DNA from: Anaeromyces robustus
Taxonomy: Eukaryota > Neocallimastigomycota > Neocallimastigomycetes > Neocallimastigales > Neocallimastigaceae
Reading direction: 5' to 3'
Length of the DNA: 22,500 nucleotides
Assembly: GCA_002104895.1 (NCBI GenBank)
Contig: MCFG01000313.1
Coordinates: 1-22,500, forward strand
In this document: positions 1-9,518 of the stretch, piece by piece
Position numbering within the stretch: position 1 is the first letter of the stretch
Layout: each line of letters begins with the position of its first letter
Translations under genes and position numbers: made by a program
Notes under the pieces: model-generated
Told to the model about the DNA's origin: nothing
Seen by the model: only the letters and a program-made list of their open reading frames with translations
Databases searched by the model: none

Positions 1-315
1 AATGAAATAAAAGATGAAGAAATATTTGAAATTTTAAAGAAACCTGTTACTAGACATGAAATGGAAAAGAGATTAAAGAAATCTGATAGTAATAAAGGTA
101 TTTTCTCATCTTTACTAAAGAAAAAAGACACAGATAAAAAATTAGAAGAATATATTCAAAATTATCAAATTAAAAATTATCAAAATGAATATGATGAATT
201 ATTAGTTAATGATTATAATACTTATAAATCATTAACACCTGAAAAAATTTCAACATTACCTACAAAATTATATCAAATTTATAGAGAATATTATAAAAAT
301 AATTATGATCAATAA
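1..315 (+). CDS. C-terminal end of an unrecognised protein (5' partial)
   Basis: The frame is open from the first base to a TAA at 313-315, so this is the last 104 codons of a gene that begins outside the window. An internal Met at codon 21 is not a convincing start, because the 20 codons before it are equally protein-like (they include KKPVTRHE). The segment is hydrophilic and rich in Lys, Glu, Asn and Tyr, with a charged helical stretch (KKKDTDKKLEEYIQNYQIKN) and no membrane segment. An AATAAA hexamer overlaps the stop codon (311-316). I recognise no domain. Codon use (TTA, AAT, GAA, AAA) matches the intact genes further along. It could be the tail of almost any cytoplasmic or nuclear protein. 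Confidence 0.8.
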   Translation, partial: NEIKDEEIFEILKKPVTRHEMEKRLKKSDSNKGIFSSLLKKKDTDKKLEEYIQNYQIKNYQNEYDELLVNDYNTYKSLTPEKISTLPTKLYQIYREYYKNNYDQ

Positions 316-411
316 ACATATTTTTAATTTGTATTTCTATATATATTAATATATAAAAATATAATAAAAAGAAAAAATTAAATAAAAAAATAAAAAAATA
401 AAAAATAAAAT

Positions 412-438
412 AAAAAAAAAAAAAAAAAAAAAAAAAAA
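412..438. repeat. Poly-A run, 27 nt
   Basis: A run of 27 A, preceded by A-rich sequence with scattered T and followed by CCGAGTTTGAC. It lies about 100 nt after the stop codon of the first gene. Two runs of nearly the same length lie at 9490-9518 and 17436-17463. Nothing marks it as the tail of a retroposed copy. Confidence 0.9.
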
Positions 439-565
439 CCGAGTTTGACTTTTGTTATTTATTTATTCATTTATTTATTATTATTTTTAATTATATATAC
501 ATATAAAAAAAAAAGAAATAATTGATATTTACTAAAATATATAATTGAGTTAATTTTTTAATTAT

Positions 566-799
566 TATTATTATAATATTTTTATTATTATAATTATATA
601 ATTAATGAAAAATCATTATAATATTTTTTATTATTATAATTATATAATTAAAGAAAAATCATTATAATATTTTTTATTATTATAATTATATAATTAAAGA
701 ACAATCATTATAATATTTTTTATTATTATAATTATATAATTAAGAAAAATCATTATAAGATTTTTTATTATTATAATTATATAATTAAAGAAAAATCAG
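566..799. repeat. Five-copy 46-bp tandem repeat carrying a 14-bp palindrome
   Basis: Five consecutive units, four containing the head AATCATTATAA (at 611, 657, 703 and 748; a partial head recurs at 794). Every unit holds the perfect palindrome TAATTATATAATTA, starting at 591, 637, 683, 729 and 774. Spacing is 46, 46, 46 and 45 bp. Units differ by only a few substitutions (for example ATGAAAA, AAGAAAA and AAGAACA spacers), which suggests recent tandem amplification. Confidence 0.9.
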
Positions 800-1372
800 T
801 TTATTTTTGTTTATTAAATCTAAATCTAATATATACTTTTAAATTATATAATTATTCTTTATGTAAAAAGATTAAATAAAATATTTTAATCATTATTGTT
901 ATTTTTATATATTTTAAAATACCTGCCATTTCATGCTAATAATTTATAATATATATATAGAAATTCTAGTATATGTAGATAGTAACAATAAAATTTTGAT
1001 TATTACGATATGTTCAAGTTATTTTATTTGTCTCTCTCTACATGATAAAAATATCTTATATCTCTCTTGTATATATTCATCATAATTTAATTAATTTTTA
1101 ACAATTAATATATATATATAATTATATCTAAAGAATCTAAGCAAGTAATCATCAAACAATAAAATACAGTTATATATATAAAATTTTAACATTAAAAAAA
1201 TTTTTTTTCCTTTGTTATTTTTATTATTATTTTTATTTTTTAATCATATATTTATAGAAAATATTATATATTTAATTGAATTGATTAATCAGGGTTGAAA
1301 TATTTAACTTTTTTAATTGTTGGACAATTCATAATAAAAAAAATTTTCTTTATTGTCAAAAATTTAAACATA

Positions 1373-1415
1373 ATTTGACAAAAATAAATTACAAAATAAT
1401 TTATTTTTGTCAAAT
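1373..1415. repeat. Perfect inverted repeat, 18-19 bp arms, 5-nt loop
   Basis: Arm TTTGACAAAAATAAATTA at 1374-1391 is exactly complementary to 1397-1414, with loop CAAAA. One further A-T pair (1373/1415) extends it. As DNA it could extrude a cruciform, and as RNA it would form a long hairpin. No gene abuts it. Confidence 0.85.
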
Positions 1416-1443
1416 GTTACATAAAATAAAAATGAAAATAACC

Positions 1444-1463
1444 AAATAAATAAATAAAATATA

Positions 1464-1538
<75 letters not shown>

Positions 1539-1603
1539 ACAAACAAACAAATAAATAAATAAATAAATATAAATAAATAAATTAATTAATAAATAAATAA
1601 ATA
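1444..1603. repeat. (AAAT)n microsatellite with an (AAAC) patch
   Basis: A tetranucleotide array, essentially uninterrupted from about 1463 to 1538, then three AAAC units (about 1540-1550), then less regular AAAT units. It makes long Leu/Ile/Tyr/Phe frames on the minus strand that are artefacts. Confidence 0.95.
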
Positions 1604-1969
1604 ACATTAAATTATATTTATTAATATCAAAATAAAAAAAAATTATTAATTTCATATTTAAGTAAATAAATTATAATTTGAATTAAATATAAATAATATA
1701 TCTAAATAAATATTTTATCTTAGAGTTTAATGCTTTATATCATAATTTATTTTTAATATATTATATATAACATATAACATAATTTACTTCTTTTATTAAT
1801 TTATTTATATTAATAATAATTCTAGATATAAATTCATATATCAAATATTAAATAGAAATAAACAAATCTTATATACAATGTATCATTAAGTATTAATATA
1901 ATTTTAATTTGAAATATCATTTATAATTCACGGTGTATTCATGATTATTTTTCTTTATTTATTTAAATA

Positions 1970-2508
1970 ATGGTTCATACAAAAAATACTTATATATGGA
2001 TTGTAGTTAGTATTAGTAAAAGTAATATTGAAATTACTAAGTTATTAATTGATTATGCCAATAAAAACAATTTATTATTAAATATTAATGAAAAAGATAA
2101 AGACAGGAATTATCCATTATTATTAATTCTTATTAACAATAATGTAAAATCAGTTAAGTTTTTATTGAATTAATTAAATATATCAATATATATTTAAATG
2201 AAAATGACAGAAAATTATTTATTAGTTTAAAATTATCAGAAAGATGGTTATCTTTACATTATGTTACCTATTTCAATATTCTGAGTATAGAAAATTGCTT
2301 GATACTGATATTAATTTTTGACAGAAAGTAAAATAAATATATATTTAAGGATTATATAGTAAATTTAACTATAAAAAGAAATTTCATATAAAAAGTTAAA
2401 ATATTAAAAGATGAATATATATTAGAAAGAAAAGAACATATAGATAAAATGTTACTTTGTTTTGGTAGAACTATTTCAAAACCAATCCTCAGTAATGTAT
2501 TATCATAA
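1970..2508 (+). pseudogene. Decayed ankyrin-repeat gene fragment
   Basis: The first 67 codons (1970-2170) read as ankyrin-type sequence: SNIEITKLLIDYANKNN, then LNINEKDKDRNYPLLLILI and NNNVKSVKFLLN, close to the repeat pattern of the intact gene at 4273. The frame stops at 2171. In the +1-shifted frame the text continues across the break as IELIKYINIYLNENDRK (from about 2164) and stays open to a TAA at 2329. After that the same frame shows only one more stop (2389) before a final TAA at 2506, ending MLLCFGRTISKPILSNVLS. This is much less interrupted than the flanking spacer. The pattern of one frameshift plus two in-frame stops is what a relic would show. Where the original start lay is unknown, and a spliced gene is possible but no convincing intron borders were seen. 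Confidence 0.65.
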
Positions 2509-2878
2509 ATCTATGTATATCTAATTAATAATAATTAGTAATAATAGTTATATTATAAATAATAAAAATATATATAATAATAAATTATAATTATTAAAAT
2601 TATTATTATATGATATATATCAAAAACAGTAATGTAATATCGTTGTAAAATATGAAAATTTATATTTATTTATGTATGATTAAATGATATAATTGATGAA
2701 AATAAGAATTAGATGAAAATACATAATAAATATGATAAACTTAGTTTAAGTAAATAAATAAAATATAAATAAAAAACAATCTTTTATTAATAAAAGTTAA
2801 ATGTTAGTTAATATTTTATTGTTTCAAAATCATTATATTTTGCTATTATTATCACTTTTACTTTATTATCATCATCTT

Positions 2879-2917
2879 TAATCATCATCATCATCATCAT
2901 CATTATCATTATTATTA

Positions 2918-2950
<33 letters not shown>

Positions 2951-3090
2951 GTTATTATTATTATTATTATCTATTATTATTATTATTATCTATTATTATT
3001 ATTATTATCTATTATTATTATTATTATAATTATTATTGTCTTATCTATTATTATTATTATTGTTATTATTATTGTTATTATTATTTTTAT
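2879..3090. repeat. (ATT)n/(TCA)n microsatellite with a 19-bp higher-order unit
   Basis: Starts as (ATC/TCA)n around 2881-2905, becomes (ATT)n, and includes a block in which C followed by six TAT triplets recurs with C at 2971, 2990 and 3009. That gives a 19-bp period, which is not a multiple of three and argues against a coding origin for this block. Confidence 0.9.
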
Positions 3091-3149
3091 TTTCGAATTT
3101 TTTTGCTTTCTTATTTCTTCAGAATGTATATTTTTTATTGAAAGTGTTT

Positions 3150-3460
3150 TACATTGGTTGAGTTTCTATAAATGACAAATTAAATCTTATGTTAACATAA
3201 ACAGTTCATTTTTGTTCTGATTATTTAGTTTAACAATCGTAACAAAAATGATTTATACCCAGTTAAAGCTCCTGAATCAAAGAATTTTTGGGCCTAAAAT
3301 ATCAAAGAAGTAAGTATGTATTACAACCTACTTATTATAGTATCATGTTAGTATGCCAACATATGCAACAAGTTAAATTCAATAATTTTAAAACCAATAT
3401 AACCAAGTGTGTTGATACTAACAGTATATGTAAGCATGTTATTAGAATAAACATATATTT
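3150..3460. other. Less AT-rich island with broken reading frames
   Basis: This stretch has visibly more G and C than its surroundings (for example TTTTTGGGCCTAAAATATC, TAGTATGCCAACATATGCAA). On the + strand an ATG at 3288 opens 73 codons to 3509, beginning MGLKYQRSKYVLQPTYYSIM and ending in a Phe-rich random tail. On the minus strand a frame from 3437 reads MLTYTVSINTLGYIGFKIIE onward for 29 codons. After stops it resumes as HDTIISRL, YILTSLIF and AQKFFDSGALTGYKSFLLRL. The minus-strand text looks more protein-like, with stops that would be CAA or CAG before C-to-T change. It may be a decayed gene or transposon piece. I cannot name the family, or be sure which strand was coding. Confidence 0.4.
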
Positions 3461-3516
3461 ATGCTCATATTCATATTTTATTTTATTATTTTTTTTTTGC
3501 TTTACTTAATTCCTAA

Positions 3517-3547
3517 ATTTATTCCATTATTTATTAATGGAATAAAT
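3517..3547. repeat. Perfect 13-bp inverted repeat, 5-nt loop
   Basis: ATTTATTCCATTA at 3517-3529 pairs exactly with 3535-3547 around a TTTAT loop. It directly follows the composition island, so it could mark the edge of a decayed element, but there is no second copy to prove this. Confidence 0.8.
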
Positions 3548-3946
3548 ATAGTTTATAAAAATTAAATATCACATAATGAAAAGTTCATCATTTTTACATA
3601 CAATATAAATGATTTTTTATTTTTATTTATTTTTAATGCATTATTATTTATTATTATTTATTAATATTTTTTATATTTATTAATAATAAATATTGTTTTT
3701 CTGTATTATATTATAATTATTATATAAACAATAAACAAATTAATAGTTAATGTTTACATAATATATAAATATTTTATGATATATATAAAATATATCTTAT
3801 AAATATTTATATTTTTTATTTATAATATTTATTTTTTATATAAATTCATGTATTTTTACAAATTTTTATTAATTAATGACTAATTTATTACCAATTGGAA
3901 TTTTTGTATCATCATTCTTAATTAATATATTTCCAATAATGATGAA

Positions 3947-4004
3947 ATATAAACTTTAAATTTAAAATTTTAAAACTAAAAATTTAAAATTTAAAGTTTT
4001 ATAT
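3947..4004. repeat. Long imperfect inverted repeat, about 25-bp arms
   Basis: Arms built around AAACTTTAAATTTAAAATTT and its complement, ending in ATATAAAC on one side and GTTTTATAT on the other. There is one internal mismatch and one extra T, and a very short loop near 3972-3978. It lies about 270 bp upstream of the ankyrin start. The low sequence complexity makes part of the pairing likely by chance. Confidence 0.65.
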
Positions 4005-4272
4005 ATTAATTTAGATTTGTGTTACAAAAAAATTTGATGTAGTTAAAATTAAATTATTAAAATAAAAATATCTACATTAAAATAATGGACTTTTATTATA
4101 AAATGGGAAAAAAACTCTTCCTTTTTTTTATTTTATTTAATATAATAATAAAGTATTTCATATTATTAATACTGATGATTTTAAAAATTATATATAATTT
4201 TTCAAAAAAATTTTATTTACACAAATATATTTATTATAATTATAAAACTTTATCAAAATAGAAAAACAAAAA

Positions 4273-5451
4273 ATGAATAATAATTTAGAAGAAAAGATTA
4301 ATTTTTTAAAAAATTTAATTAAAAAACAGAATATTATTGAATTAGATCATTATATGAATGAGATAGGAATTAAATTTAAAGATTTAAATAATGAAAATTT
4401 TGATATTTTAATTTATTCTATTGAAAATAATGTTTCAGAGGAAACCCTTCAATATATTATTAAGGAATGTCCCTATGATACATTAAATTATACTATTAAT
4501 GATAATAATAATTTAATGATGATAAATCATTTTGGAAATTATAATTATAAAACACCATTATTATCAGCTATTATGAATGAAAATTTTAAAATGGCTACTT
4601 TTTTAATAAAAAATAAAGCAGATATAAATTACCGAATTACTGATTTTAATTCTAATTGTATGAATATAATTACTTATTTATGTTCTATCAATTATCTTAA
4701 TAATAAAAAATTAAATTATATTTTAAGTCATGGATTTCATATAAAAAGTATTACTACTAATGTTATTGTTGATTTAATAAATTATAAAGTGGAATTAAGT
4801 AAAAATGATTTATTAGAAATGATTTTTCATCATTATATTTATGATTCTTATTTTATTTTAAATCTTTTATACTATTATAAAAATAATCGACGAGTTTCCA
4901 ATAAACATTTGCAAAATTTGATTCGAAAAGAAAAAAATAAAATTGAAATTAATGATATAATGTATGACCAAACTATTAATTCTAACTTTTATAAAAATTT
5001 AGATGCTATTTATATTTTATTTTCCTATGATGGAAGTGAGCCTTCTAAATTATTCAGTAGAATTCATAAATATGAAATTTTAGAAATGACAATCATTAAA
5101 AATGATTATTATCTTTTAGAAAAAATTTTATATACTTTACCATGGCATTTGAATTCAAGTCCTATAGATTTTGAAAAAATTTTAATATTAGCTATTCAAA
5201 AGGGTAATATTGATATTATAATGCTTCTTTTTGAATTTTTATTTCATTCTAAACCTTCCTTATATGACTTAAATAATATTCAACATATTGAATATCTTTT
5301 ATTGAAGGCAAACGAAAAAAGAAATATAGATGTTATGTTATTATTGATTTATAATTTATTATTAAATCCTCAATCTGTAGAATTAAAACTAAGTTTTAAA
5401 ACTATCGTTATTTTAACAGATTTTTATAATTATCTTTATAAAAATCCTATC

Positions 5452-5482
<31 letters not shown>

Positions 5483-7422
5483 TCAAAAAGATAAAAAAAA
5501 TTCAATCATTTATTAAAAATTTACTAAATCGTTCATCCCTTGATTTAACACGTCATATGAGTTTATACAATGTATTATGGATAATGAACATTCATGATAA
5601 TCTTCATGGTAATATTAATGATTTTTTAAATAATAATATATTAAATCCAAATTTAAATTTTGAATTTCTTTCTAGTATTTATTATGATAAGAATAATAAT
5701 CATTCCTCTCTAGCAACAATAGATAAAATGAAAGTTATCCATTTACTCATTGATAATTTAATAAATATAACTATTAATACTATAGATCAATTAAATTATT
5801 CAATTATTCAAGAAAAAATAATTCCATATATACTATATTTATTAAATATTTCTATAAAATTGGAAAATTTTAATATTGTTAAAAATATTATTGACAATGA
5901 AAAATTGAAAAAGTTTTTAAATATTAATACTAAAGATATTAATCACCAATATCCTATAGTTATTGCTTATAATTCTTTTAAAAATGATAATAAAATATTT
6001 AATTATTTATTAGATCATGATGCTAATATAAATGAAAAAATTAATCAAGATATTTCATTATTTGAACATGCTATTCAAAATAGAAATTATAAAATACTTC
6101 AATGTATTTTAAAACATGGTATTCATTTAGAAGAAAAAGAAATTTTAATATATAATCGTTTTCCATTTCCATTGGTGAAAACAATTCTTCATAATGATTT
6201 AGAAAAAGTTAAATCTATTGTCATTAATAATTCTTATCGACTGGATGTTTATTCTTTTACTAATATACGAATTGATTATTCTAAATGTTTATTTCCACCT
6301 TTAATTCTTTCTTATATTTTAAATTATAAAGAAATTTTTAAATTTCTTATTAAATATGCTAATATAAATGATTTAGATCGATATGGTTATAGTCTTTTAC
6401 ATTATGCTATTCTTAAGGAAGATGTAGAAACTATAAATTATTTAATTAATCATGATGTAAATATTAATTATAAAGAAAATAAAGAGAAATATGGGCATTC
6501 TGCTTTAGATATTTCTATATTAATTGATAATAAAGAAGTTTTTTCGACTTTATTAAATAGTAAAAATATACTATTTAATATTCCTAATTGGGAAGGTGAT
6601 TTACCTTTATCTACTATTATTAAAAGTTCACTTTATAGTATTGAAGATAAAGAGAAAATGATGTTAGAACTTATTAAAAGAGGATCTTATGTAAATTTTA
6701 TTGATGTAAATTTACCATTAAAAGATGCAATTCTAGAAAATAAATTATCTCTTGTTAAAATTTTAGTAGAAAATGAAGCAAGTGTAAATTTTATTTATGA
6801 AAAAAATGGTTATACACCATTACTTCATGCTATAGAAGCGAAATCTTTTGAAATAGTTAAATATTTAGTAGAAAAAGGAGCTGATGTTAATTATATATTA
6901 CCATATCAAAAACAGGAAAATGTTAAAGAAACAATACTTTTAAGATCAATTGAAATAGGTGAATTAAAAATATTTGAATATTTATTAGAACATCATGCTG
7001 TTTTAAATTTCGATAATAAATATGAAAATTATCGATTAATTGAAGCCATTGATAAAAGCGGAAAAATTAATATTTTTGAATATTTAATTAAACATAATAT
7101 AAACCATTTTCTTGAAAATATTATAGAAAGTATAATATTTTTAAATAAATTAGATTTACTTAAAGTTTTAATTACTCAATATAATTATGATCCAAATTCC
7201 AAAGATTGTTATGGTAATGTACCATTAATTTATGCTATTAGAAATAGTAATGAATATATGATTGATTATTTAATTTATTGGGGTTCTAATATTTATAATA
7301 AAAAAGAATATGTTAATAATCTTGGTTTTAAATATGCTCATAGACTTCGTGGTCATCCTATTTATAAAAAGTTAAAAAATTATATAATTCATAAAAATTG
7401 TAAAAAAGTAGATATATATTGA
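4273..7422 (+). CDS. Large ankyrin-repeat protein (1049 aa)
   Basis: One uninterrupted frame from ATG at 4273 (A-rich context AAAACAAAAAATGA) to TGA at 7420-7422. No signal peptide or obvious membrane helix was seen. Recognisable ankyrin units (the TPLxxAIxxxxxxIVxxLIxxGADVN pattern) occur near residues 92-121, 558-590, 592-620, 704-733, 740-769, 813-843, 846-875 (best: YTPLLHAIEAKSFEIVKYLV, then EKGADVNY), 886-914 and 981-1009. Weaker ones lie at 775-812 and 920-945. Residues 1-90 and about 160-550 are degenerate helical sequence with a nine-Asn insert at 395-403. The C-terminus ends in a basic, non-ankyrin segment (YAHRLRGHPIYKKLKNYIIH). Ankyrin repeats are protein-binding scaffolds. No partner domain (kinase, F-box, SOCS) is visible, so the target is unknown. 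Similar giant ankyrin proteins are, from memory, abundant in gut fungi. The nearby relic at 1970 belongs to the same style of gene. Confidence 0.93.
5453..5481 (+). repeat. In-frame AAT run encoding nine Asn
   Basis: Consecutive AAT codons give residues 395-403 of the ankyrin protein, in a segment without recognisable ankyrin units, presumably a flexible loop. The run is a slippage-prone microsatellite of the same motif as the intergenic (AAT)n arrays, and its length is likely to vary between alleles. Confidence 0.9.
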
Positions 7423-7938
7423 AAAAGATAGAAAAAAAAAGAAAAAAGAAAAAAAAGAATATATAGGTAAATATATTAAATATAATATATTTATCTTTAT
7501 TTCTTTTCTTATTCTTTTTTCGCTAATGTATATTTATATAAAATTTTTTCTATTTTATTTTTAATTGTATAATACATATATTATAATATGTTTCTGTTCT
7601 TTTTCTTTTTTAATTTAATTAATAATTAAAATGTTGTTATTATATTTAAGATTTATTATTATTAATTAATAATTATATAAAATAATAGTTTTTTAATAAT
7701 AAATATGAAATAAATGTAAAATATATACTCTTCTATTTTTGTTGATATCATTTTCTTAGGGTTATTAATAAAATTAATAGCATAAGGTGTATTTATATTA
7801 GATATTCAATTGTATATAGGATATAAAAAATATAAATAATAAGTTTAGGTAAATTATAATTATAACATTGATATATTATAAGCAAAATATACGCAAATTT
7901 GCTTACATAGTAACAGAAATCGTTGAAAGGTATCTTAA
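7423..7938. other. 3' flank of the ankyrin gene, no gene seen
   Basis: About 500 bp of A+T-rich spacer. A hairpin-forming inverted repeat about 45 nt after the stop is listed separately. Short protein-like text appears around 7880-7960 in more than one frame but cannot be assembled. Confidence 0.65.
7466..7495. terminator. Possible 3'-UTR hairpin after the ankyrin gene
   Basis: GGTAAATATATTA (7466-7478) pairs with TAATATATTTATC (7483-7495) with one mismatch and a short loop. It is flanked by an A/G-rich stretch upstream (7425-7460) and a T/C-rich stretch downstream (7496-7522) that can extend the stem. It lies 44 nt past the TGA. A role in 3'-end formation is inferred only from position. A hairpin also lies soon after the 12935 stop. 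Confidence 0.4.
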
Positions 7939-8021
7939 CAAATATATGTCCAACAATATTTTATTATGATTGCATATGAAAATGGAAATGAATTTATAAT
8001 AAAATATCGGATTGAACATAC
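7939..8021 (+). pseudogene. Possible scrap of an ankyrin unit
   Basis: The frame through the ATG at 7966 reads MIAYENGNEFIIKYRIEHT before entering the AAT array. This fits one ankyrin unit (A-x-E-N-G-N-x-F-I-I-K-Y-L-I-E-H-G), although Arg replaces the usual Leu and Thr the usual Gly. No upstream frame continues the repeat: the frame has a TAA at 7936, and a neighbouring frame reads VERYLNKYMSNNILL before a stop. It lies 0.5 kb after the intact ankyrin gene. A single unit is weak evidence. Confidence 0.35.
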
Positions 8022-8067
<46 letters not shown>

Positions 8068-8115
8068 TATAATAATAATAATAATAATAATTATAATAAT
8101 AATAATAATAATAAT

Positions 8116-8151
<36 letters not shown>

Positions 8152-8221
8152 TATAATAATAATAATAATAATAATTATAATAATAATTAATAATAATAAT
8201 AATAAAAATAATAATAATAAT

Positions 8222-8288
<67 letters not shown>

Positions 8289-8290
8289 GT
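8022..8290. repeat. Long (AAT)n array with a 24-bp higher-order period
   Basis: About 270 bp of AAT triplets broken by TAT triplets. In much of the first half TAT recurs every eight triplets (one gap is twelve). The first frame stops at TAA around 8188. The array creates poly-Asn frames on the + strand and poly-Ile/Tyr frames on the minus strand. These are repeat artefacts, not genes. Confidence 0.92.
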
Positions 8291-8563
8291 AAATACATTA
8301 TACATATATATATACATATATAATTATATTTAAAAAACTAATTATTTCTATAGTACATTTGTTATATTTTGTTAATATAAATATTCATTAAATATAGGTA
8401 TTTTATGTAGTTAATTTATAGAGTTTTTATTGACGTTTTTATTCTTTTTTTTTTATTATGTTAAAAGGTGAATACATCCTTTTAATATTTTATTTATTTA
8501 TATTTACTAAGAAATTTAATTAATAAACAGTAATAAATATTAAAAATATTTTCTAAAATTGAT

Positions 8564-8638
8564 TTAATTAATAAATATAACTTGAATCTTTTCTTTTTAT
8601 TATTGTTTTTGTAAATTCAAGTTATATTTATTAATTAA
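8564..8638. repeat. Perfect 24-bp inverted repeat, 27-nt loop
   Basis: Arm 8564-8587 (containing AATATAACTTGAAT) is exactly complementary to 8615-8638. The T-rich loop spans 8588-8614. The non-trivial AACTTGAAT/ATTCAAGTT core makes chance unlikely even at this base composition. It is consistent with a small inverted-repeat element or a structured non-coding region. Confidence 0.85.
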
Positions 8639-9485
8639 TTTTATATAAGATTAATTTATTTTAACATTAAAAAAAATTTTTTATTCAAATAAATAAGGAA
8701 AAAAATAATAAAAAAACATTTGAAGAAAATGTATTAAATAGTTTTTATTATTCATTTTCTTAATTATTTATGTAATTAACAATTTAATTCAACGAAAAAA
8801 AAAGCACTAATGAAAAATAACATTGTATTTTTATTTCTTTTATGTACTGCATATAAAAATTATATAAGAGTTTATATTTTTTCTAATAAATTACATCTGT
8901 ATAAAGAAATAATTAATTATAAATTAACAGGATATAAGTTATAATAAATACAAGAATCATTAATTTATATCTTTTTAGATGTGTAATTTAATTTTTAATA
9001 AAAATAATTTTTTTAATAAAATATATTAAACAATTAATAATAAGTTTAAAATTTAAAAAAAAAACTCTTATATTTTTATAATCAATAGATATTTTATAGA
9101 TATATTTATAAAATTTTTATAATAATTAATACATATTTTATAAAATATAAAAAATTTATTAATTAAAAAAATTAAAAAAAAAAAAAAGAATTATTTCAAC
9201 ATGAATATAAAAAAAAAGGAGAAAATTTTTAAATCTTAGTTTACATATTTTTTAATTTTATATTAATTATTATTAGGAGTATTAAAAAAGGAGATAAATA
9301 AAAATGAAATAAAAAAAATAATATTAACATTTTTTATTATAATGATTAATGATTAGTAATAATCATAACAATAGTTTTTGATTTTATAATATCAATTAAA
9401 AAATTAATTAAAGTTATGAAACAAAGTGTGCAAAAGCATAACAATTAAAATATTCATATTTTGAATTTTTCTCATTACTTTAATC

Positions 9486-9489
<4 letters not shown>

Positions 9490-9516
<27 letters not shown>

Positions 9517-9518
9517 TT
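9490..9518. repeat. Poly-A run, 29 nt
   Basis: An uninterrupted run of 29 A in the middle of the long spacer, followed by TTAGGAATAG. The length is close to the runs at 412 and 17436. No gene is adjacent. Confidence 0.9.

Larger units (their letters stand above)
316..1969. other. Intergenic spacer with repeats, no gene seen
   Basis: About 1.65 kb of nearly pure A+T. It holds a 27-nt poly-A run, a five-copy 46-bp tandem repeat, a perfect inverted repeat and a long (AAAT)n array, each listed separately. All frames are broken frequently except where simple repeats generate open but meaningless frames. No tRNA-like or other RNA gene was recognised. Confidence 0.75.
2509..4272. other. Intergenic spacer with repeats and a composition island
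   Basis: About 1.76 kb between the ankyrin relic and the intact ankyrin gene. It contains an (ATT)n array, an island of less extreme base composition and two inverted repeats, listed separately. The final 250 bases before the ankyrin start are A+T-rich with A-rich leader sequence and no recognisable promoter motif. Confidence 0.7.

Noticed and set aside
412-438. Poly-A run as the tail of a retroposed gene or LINE
   Set aside because: No gene-like sequence precedes it beyond the native 3' flank, no target duplication was seen, and similar runs occur in empty spacers.
566-799. CRISPR-like array
   Set aside because: The 46-bp units are directly adjacent with no unique spacers, in a eukaryotic context without cas genes.
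1290-1330. tRNA B-box-like CAGGGTTGAAAT
   Set aside because: No matching A box, acceptor stem or anticodon arm could be formed around it.
1364-1655. Two overlapping minus-strand frames rich in Leu, Ile, Tyr and Phe
   Set aside because: They are read entirely from the (AAAT)n array and adjacent A+T sequence; the period-4 repeat keeps all frames open and gives a repeating peptide with no protein character.
8012-8323. Poly-Ile and poly-Tyr frames on both strands over the AAT array
   Set aside because: Pure products of the triplet repeat; the same DNA gives Asn, Ile or Tyr depending on frame and strand.
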